From assembly GCA_038501195.1 (NCBI GenBank), contig JBBPUQ010000006.1:3782001-3846000 (forward strand): a DNA stretch of 64,000 nt, given 5' to 3'. The position numbers and the translations under genes are program-made. Shown piece after piece: positions 57,133 to 64,000 of the stretch (its first letter is position 1; each line of letters opens with the position of its first letter). The notes below the pieces were generated by a model, which worked only from the letters and a program-made list of their open reading frames with translations, did not search any database and was not told where the DNA came from. This DNA comes from Nemania diffusa (taxonomy: Eukaryota; Ascomycota; Sordariomycetes; Xylariales; Xylariaceae).

Positions 57133-60100
57133 CTATCTGCTTGGTTTCTGTAGGGGTTGAAGAGCCTTTAACCCTCGTTGTTCTTCGGTCCTAAGAGTGT
57201 GTTAGTTACAGAGCTCTCTAAGGGGTTCGCCGGAGGCAGTCATACTTATCAAATCCAAGCAGTTTCCCGAGTACGGGAATCAATTGTGACTGCTTTTTCT
57301 CATCCCTGACCTCGAGGAATTGGAGGAAAATATGCTTGACATACGAGATATCAGGTCCCCCAGATATTCCTTTAGCATTTGACCCGGCGAAACCGTTTCC
57401 TGTGGAATCTATACTAGATCTCACACTACTCGCCACATTGGATCCATTACCGAGGTTGGATCGTGATTGTAAACCCTTGAGTTCCTTATTTGTTCTTTCG
57501 TATCGGCCTCGAGCTTCGTCCAGGAGCTTCTTTAAATCAGCCCCTTGCTTTTCTACGTCACGGACTTGTTGCTCGGACGCATCTAGGGCTGAACGTAAAT
57601 TCGACACGGTGGAGCGCAGGTCCTCCGTCTCAGCTGTAGCTTTCTCCTCGATTTGCTCTAACTCTTCCCGCCGTCGACGCCATTGCCCCTCGCGTGCTTC
57701 GAGGTCGTCCTTCTCCTTGCTGAGAGCCTTGACCTCGCGCTCTAGATCGCGCACTTTGTTTCTAAGCTCCTCGGCTTCACGAGCGCGTCGTCTAGCGAGA
57801 GTAGAGGACTCGTCTTCGACTCGGTCACGGTCTTCAATAGCCGTTTCCATTCGAGACCTCATATCACGAAGCTTAGCATCGGCCTGCCCGTCCTTTTCGG
57901 CTAGCATTCGGCGCATACTCTCTGTCTCCCGAGTTCTCTGTGTAAGGTGCTGCTGCGCCTCCGCTAGTTCTTCTGCTAGGCTTTCGGCTTGGTTCTGTGC
58001 CTCTTTCAGTTGCACCGTTAACTCTGCGGATTGATCGCGCATTGATGCTAATAAACCTTGGGCATTGTTGTACTGCTGTGTCTTCAAGTCGACATCTTCT
58101 TTGGCAAGGTTCTTTTCTTTCTGCAATCTAGCAACTTCATCCTCGAGTTGCTTAGCTTTTGGTCGCAGAGTAGACAGTTCAAGTTGCACTGTCTCGAGTT
58201 CTAGACTTGTCTTTTCCGACCGAGAGACTATCTCAACTTTCTCGCTTTCTAGGCGGCGATAATCGCGACCTATTTTTCGCTTTTCGTCCTCCCACTTCGT
58301 CTTCAGCGTCCTTTCAGTAGAGAGCTGGCTTTGCAGTCGCTTTATTTCGGACTCGTGGTCGGAGGATTGGCGCTTAAGGCGGCCAACTTCGTTCTTTAGG
58401 TCTTTCTCTTGTTTTTCCAGGTTCCGTATCTCATTTTGCCTAGACGCGAGCTCTGCTTGGGTAGTTTTCAAAGTGGTAGACTCTTGCTGAAGGCTCTTTA
58501 TTTGGGTTTGAGCCTCACCCACAATCCCTTTCAGATACGTCACATTCTTAAAGCGATCTTGAGCGAGTTTCTGTGCAGCTTCTAGGTCGGATTGCATGGC
58601 CCGAGACCGGGTCTTAAACATATCTAGTTCTTTCATTACCTCGGCATAGTTAGCCGCGAGCTGAGCCTGAGACTCTCGGATGGCTGCTGAGGAAACGAGC
58701 TCTCCTTCTAGCTTGGAAATCTGAGACTGGAGTTCAGTCTTCTCATTTTCGAGTTGTTTAATTTTATCCTTCGCTTCGATGAAGTCCTGGGTCGTGGCAA
58801 GGAGGCTTTCCTCTAAATTCACAATCTCTTCACGGAGATCTCCCTCGGTCTTTCTCTGTTGAGATAACTTATCAACCTCCAACGCCTTCTCGGCGATCAC
58901 ATTTTCGAGCTGAGAGACTGTAGCCCTTAAGGTTTCGAGTTCAGAGATGCTGGTGGGAGAAGGCTGCGGTGATTCTGATCGAGGGCTAGGGACAATTCCT
59001 ACGATTGGCCGGGCAGACGCGCCACCCTTCTTCTTCTTGTTGTTCTTTTTGCTCTGTCTGGTAGTCGTTGGGGTTGTCGCTGGGATTACTAATGGGTCTA
59101 ATGACTTTTTAGTTACCTCAGATGCCTTCGAAGCTGACTGAAGCTCCTTGGTCAACTCTTCAATTCTTTGTTTGGCTTCCTCAGTAGCCTTCTCGTAGTC
59201 TTTGAGTTGGGCATTCGAGGTATTCACTGACTCCGCCATCCTATTTAGGTCTTTGGACAACTGCTCGTTCGCGGTCTTATGTTCATTGATCAATATCTCT
59301 TGCTGATCAACTTCAGATTTCTTTTCTGCAAGACTCGAAGCATGAAGAGATCGTTCTTTCTCGCCCATAGCCACCATATCTAAGAGTTGCTTTTCCTTTT
59401 GCTCAAGCGCGTCTTTAAGTGACTTTATTTCAGCGTCTCGAGAATCCAATTGCAATTGGGTCAGCACCAATGCGGCAGCATCACTCGACCCATTCCCTTC
59501 GGAATTTGCCTCCAGGGTCATGGCATCATCTTGTCTCGTTCCCTTGGCGGCAGCCAATTCTACATTGAGTGTACTAATTTGCGCAGCTAATTTTGCGTTT
59601 TCCTCGGTTTGAGAACGTAGCGCGGCCTGGAGTTTAGGGATCTCGTCATCGTAAGAGAACATATCCTCTCCGTCTCGTTTTTGTTCAACTGGCCGGGTAC
59701 TAATTTCGAATTTTAAGGCGACAAGCTCTTCATCAAATTCCTCATATTTTTTCTTGAGGCTGTCCTTTTCGGCAGAAACACGCTTCAACTCATCCACGAC
59801 CATGTCGCTCTTTAGATTCAGCTGATTCAGATACTCGACAAAGGCAGTTGGGTCCTTGATGCTACTCAGTGGTGTGTTCTCCCGGAGGGCTCGTTCGAAG
59901 GGTTCAATGCGCGAGTGCGCTAGTCTGTAAGAGCGAAGAAGTTCTGTAGCAACAGAGGTGTTAGCTGAGGACCGGATTAGCAACACGGCCCAAGTATCAC
60001 TTGCCTTGGTACGTAGCCTCCAACCTATCCAGCTTCTTAAGCCTTGCCTTGACCTTAGGTGGCAGGTCTGGAAGGACAGTCGGTGCGGGTGCGGGATCGC

Positions 60101-60534
60101 CGGGTTTGGATGCATCAGCGCCCGCGACTTTGTCCGTGTCGTCGTTTTGTCCCTGCGCCGCGCTGCTCTTTTCTGAGCTAGTTTTATCGGCACTTCCCTT
60201 CGTATCTCCGCCAGACCCGGCGGGCTTTGGAGTATTAGAGCGACTAGAGGGGTCGGGGTCATCCTCTAACTTGAAAGCAGCTTCGAAGACGGCAGGGTCT
60301 GGGTTTGTAGAGCCGGCGAGGGCTGGCTGCTTGGGCTGTGTTGAAAATGTCGGGGCGGACGCATCGGCGCCAGCTTGGCGCTCATTGGAAGCTCTATGGC
60401 GGGCCTGCTCCTCGGCCAGGTTATCGAAGACATCCTTGATTCTCTAGAGACGTAGCAGAAAGCTGTTTAGCAAGTAGACAGGCGAATGGGCAAGCGCGCG
60501 GCTGAAGGTTGACGGTGGTTCTTACAGAAAACAT
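57133..60534 (-). CDS. GRIP-domain golgin (Imh1-like)
   Basis: Four exons: 60526-60534, 60005-60443, 57246-59943 and 57133-57190, giving 1067 aa. Exon 1 codes only MFS; the protein continues RIKDVFDNLAEEQARHRAS. The second intron (59944-60004) has a GC donor in the strong context AAG|GCAAGT. The last intron (57191-57245, GTATGA..TTAG with CTAAC branch) replaces a premature stop and restores the usual GRIP ending FDKTEEQRG. Residues 1-140 are disordered, about 165-960 are an almost unbroken coiled coil (Lys/Glu/Leu/Gln heptads) with a basic linker KKNNKKKKGG near 454. The GRIP domain is at about 1012-1053 (YVKHIFLQFLEVRDEKKQSQ), its Tyr being the residue that contacts Arl1-GTP. It should tether vesicles at the trans-Golgi. 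Confidence 0.92.
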
Positions 60535-63500
60535 GGTCGCTCGTTCGTCCCTGTCCTTTAACTTCCTACTCTCTCTTCTCTCCTCTTCTCATAAAGACCT
60601 GCGAGGTTAGCGACACAACTCGCCTCCATGCGCCAAGTGCAATTGAAGAGCGTGGGTCTAGGCGAGGACTCTCAAACGACAGTGGTCGTAGGTGTTCGCG
60701 ATGATCGACGGCCAGTGAGCGATGCGGCCTCTATGATATCAAGCAATAAGACGATGCAGAGACGACAACGGCACAACCCGAAATGGCTGTCTAAAAAAGT
60801 AGATGGTAATATGTGAACAATTAACAATTACGCAATAAGAGAGCCCGGGTGCTGCATTAGTAGACTAGAGATAGTAGAATGCTATCCTGGTAGATAATTG
60901 CCTGAATTGTCTGCCAGTGGGTGGGGAATGACTTGGGGAAGGTTGAGAGACAACATGATACAAGGTTGGTGAGGTGAGACACCCTGCTATCTAGATAGAG
61001 GTCATAGGCGTCCTTTCCGTGACGCTGCCGTTGCAAGTTTCACTTGGTAGGTACCTAGGTAAGGTTCCTGACGCGGCTTACGGGGCTATGGCCTAAACTA
61101 CCTTAGGTGGGTACTATGTAAGTTGGTACCTACCTACCTGTAGGTTTATACATCACCCCCACCGCCTTTTTCTATCGCACTCCTCTACGCCGTATCTACC
61201 TCTAACAAAACCACTATGACGCGTTTCCCAGAGGTAAGCTCATTTAAGTTTGATTATTGTAATGTCAAGTATTTGGCCTTTTGCAAAGAAACTAGACTGG
61301 GCACTCAATACCTGTCTTGATCCAACAATTGGCCGAATACGGGGTTGACCTCTCAGGTCCGAATACGCGTCCAACAAGGCCTGCCCCTAAAGGCGAAGCT
61401 GTAACTAAAATAAGGCTGCTTACATCCGACAATAGATCCGACAATAGCAAGCAAGCACTCATCAAGACTACCATGTATATAAATACCTAGGTACGTACTG
61501 TAATAAATTCCCAACAGAAAATATTCAAAGCAAAGCGAGTTTTTCTATTTAGTGTTTCTAAGTTCGCTTCTTATCAACTTTATATGTACATTGTCATTGT
61601 TACCTCTCATTCATCATAATCACGGTTCAAATCCAGGTAAATACAGCCTCGCGGGCTTTTATCGTCATAAAGATGTAAATTTATATTGGCAAATCCCGTT
61701 ACGTAGACGCTTGAATGTTATGCCTGTTCTACAGGCTGACTTTTGTCAATAGAGACCAAACACCCTATTTTGCCTATCATTTTCTTCGCATAATACCTGG
61801 TGTGTTTATCACTGTCTGGTGATTAGGCCCTGGCATTACTAGGTTATTACACCAGCAAACATTTTTGTTAATAGTCGAAGGTACTTAACTTTGATAGATA
61901 GTGTGGAACATTTTCGGGTGCAGAAAACAGGCTTACAATCAGCCGGTCCAGGATCAAGTTGTATCGTTGGGTGGCACCTCTGCGAAGACGAAAGACCACT
62001 AGAATTTAGACGGCCTAGGTTGATAGGCCTTGCGCAAAGCTTGTACCACCGTGATTACAAAAGTACAAGTATTGAAACCAAATATAGTACGGCTTCTCTA
62101 ACCCGCGCAGTCACTTCGAATTCGGCATTATTAATAAGCCCACCTGCTGAACATGTGATATTAACTAGCAGGTCAAATAAACGACCTCTCATGAATGTCC
62201 ATTATATCGGACTAGAGAGCTTCCCAGTTTCGTGCGACTAAAATCACTGCAGTAAATTTATGCGGCAATGTCTACCCTGTGACTATATATCCGAAAGAGT
62301 GTGATATAATAATAATAACGTGTAGAGAGGTTATCTCCCAGAAGACTTGTAAGTTGTAACAGTAGCGTAAAGGCAAGGGAAGAATAAAGAATGGCGCGGA
62401 GTAGTAGGTACAGATTCGATACGCTAAATGACGCGGGGTCGCTACCCAGTTAACCTAGAATTATATTAGCAAACGCGCAATCATGAAGGCTACGATCAGA
62501 GTTATGGCGTGCATGTAATATATATGAGAAGCGTTGGGTGTGAGGTGGGGAATTGGCGGAGCTTGGATGGAACTATAAAAACAATGAACAGCCTCAAAGT
62601 CTAAGGGATTGTCTTCTACAAAAGCTAGACATATCAACGTATAGAATCAAATATTGTTTCCGATTCATTGTAGGAAAGCTATTTGTTAGGCGAAATTCAG
62701 GATTGTGTGACAATAATAGACAATATTCGGACAACAGCTAGACTACAAAACTACCAAGTTATTTACTCACAATATCAATCAATAGTCATCGAGGATAGGT
62801 TAGCTGAGAGGTCTAAGTTTACTAAAACAATTAATTTCATTATCAATCTTAAGGTCGTGCGTTCTTATACTTATCGTAGCTTAATTTTTGTCCTGATTTT
62901 TCCTACTGTTCTGGTTCATTAAGTCCTGCTATGCACTATCAACTGTAAATCTGTTAGTTTGAAATGTATGTTGTATATATATATGTGCCTGGTTATATCT
63001 ATTTTATGTTTTATTTCTGTCTTGCTGTAATTATATTTAAACTTAATTATGGGATGCTAAATAGAAATTATAACACTCAAGTTTTGTTAAGAATTAAAGT
63101 TGTTATATATGGTCTTGAAGAATGAGGAAAGATTGAGGCTACTTCAACGTGTACTTACCAGTTACTTCTCTCTCTTACCTCATGTTGGAGTCAGGTAACA
63201 CAACGGGTTACAATGAGCAGGTTAAATGGCACAGATATATATATATATATACAAGAGATGTCAGTCTGGGTCTAGCATAGAGTCATGATTTCAGAAAACC
63301 TTGGGTAAGGACGAAGTCTAAGATAAGTGAAAACGGCTATAGACGAAATTTAACTTAGCTGGAACTTTGAATTTCATACTGGCAATATCTTGCTGAATAT
63401 AAGAGTATGAATTTGGAAACAACATTTTTAAGAGCTTGAGAGTGCAACTTCTCATTTCCAATGCCTACAATTCAAGTGGCCCAAGTCCTCCATCAGATTT

Positions 63501-64000
63501 ATACGAATGCCAGATTAGTACTTAGTTGGGTGGGTGGTATTTAGTAAATCCTTGGTGTCATATGTACACCTTTTACGTTAGTTCTATATCACCAACCTGC
63601 CTTGCTCTCCTATTCTCTTCAAGGCCCAAGTTCCTAAACTAGGCGGTTACGTTCCGAGAGCAAGTCCGGAAACAGACAACCACCGCCCTCTATAAAGCCT
63701 ACGAGGCATCGAAATTGTTAGTTTTTAGACTCTATAAAATTGAATGAGAGCATGAAGCTGGCTCCTAAGTATTTGGATTGGCTAGCGAGTTGTAGGGTAT
63801 TCAAAACAGGAAGGAGAGATTTCCTAATTGGGCTCATACTATTACCGGAATGTGGCTCAGCTGAATTGCTCTGTCAATGTGGCTTGTTAGGTTATTGTAG
63901 ATAGCGCAGCTAACCTAATTTAGAAAGGCTAACTATCTTTGGACGCTTGCATGGATGCTTGTAACCCTTTTTCTTTAATGATTTCAGCTTGGCTCGTGCT
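60535..64000. other. Intergenic, no gene recognised
   Basis: A 3.5-kb stretch to the window end, becoming AT-rich after about 62.8 kb. Contains CCTAGGTA-type motifs (61046-61062, about 61125-61145, 61481-61500) and an (AT)n run at about 63235-63251. Open frames up to 116 codons (61891-62241) have no recognisable features. The first 100 bp are the golgin promoter/leader. Confidence 0.5.

Noticed and set aside
57218..57245. Golgin stop codon at 57218
   Set aside because: It truncates the GRIP domain end. A GTATGA..TTAG intron with a CTAAC branch gives the expected family ending.
61600..61650. tRNA gene suggested by a GGTTCAAATCC box near 61624
   Set aside because: The flanking bases do not form a T-stem, and no A box or acceptor stem fits upstream.

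Overview
This is nuclear DNA of a filamentous ascomycete (Pezizomycotina, most likely Sordariomycetes). The genes are compact and carry short GT..AG introns of about 50-140 bp with CTAAC/CTGAC-type branch points. Several products are typical of moulds: the membrane-anchored GH17 glucanase BtgC, a GRIP golgin, hydrophilic mould-specific small proteins and a CaiB-type CoA transferase. A 14 kb block has been stripped of G and C by what looks like repeat-induced point mutation (RIP). Gene identities come from motifs and remembered family resemblance; no database was searched.

Left half (1-36 kb). The genes in order are: a STRAP-type WD40 protein (+, 4 exons); a Gln/Arg/Glu-rich protein (+); a type I membrane protein with a mucin-like stalk (-); two or three poorly conserved small proteins (+); BtgC beta-1,3-glucanase (-); a hydrophilic fungal protein (+); a short nuclear-type protein with a basic tail (+); a 107-aa helical protein (+); a cytochrome P450 (-); a small secreted six-cysteine protein (+); a cupin (-); an 873-aa zinc-finger-like protein with two C-terminal membrane helices (-, 5 exons reconstructed here); and guanine deaminase (-). 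Gene starts and exon joins were rebuilt by hand, and all spliced models keep frame.

Centre (36.04-50.67 kb). The AT-rich block can be resolved into three nested mobile elements. (1) The outermost has terminal inverted repeats (TACGGCGTCCCAGAGGGC...), an apparent 6-bp target duplication CTTGGC, and inverted arrays of a 51-bp minisatellite inside both ends. (2) Inside it lies an LTR element of about 6.5 kb, defined by a ~250-bp direct repeat at 37135-37387 and 49278-49524. (3) Inside that lies a Ty1/copia-type element, 38698-44610, with two 310-bp LTRs, a 5-bp ATATA duplication and a recognisable relic of the RNase H end of pol just before the 3' LTR. Almost every G/C in the block has been converted to A/T. 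Two places escaped: the outermost left minisatellite units and the copia 5' LTR. They preserve the near-ancestral sequence and let the mutation be read directly.

Right half (50.7-64 kb). A seven-exon sugar transporter (-) ends 187 bp from the element edge. It is followed by a family III CoA transferase (-) and a GRIP-domain golgin (-, 4 exons, one with a GC-AG intron). About 3.5 kb without a recognisable gene closes the window. The mobile block sits exactly in the gap between the guanine deaminase start codon (178 bp away) and the transporter stop codon.
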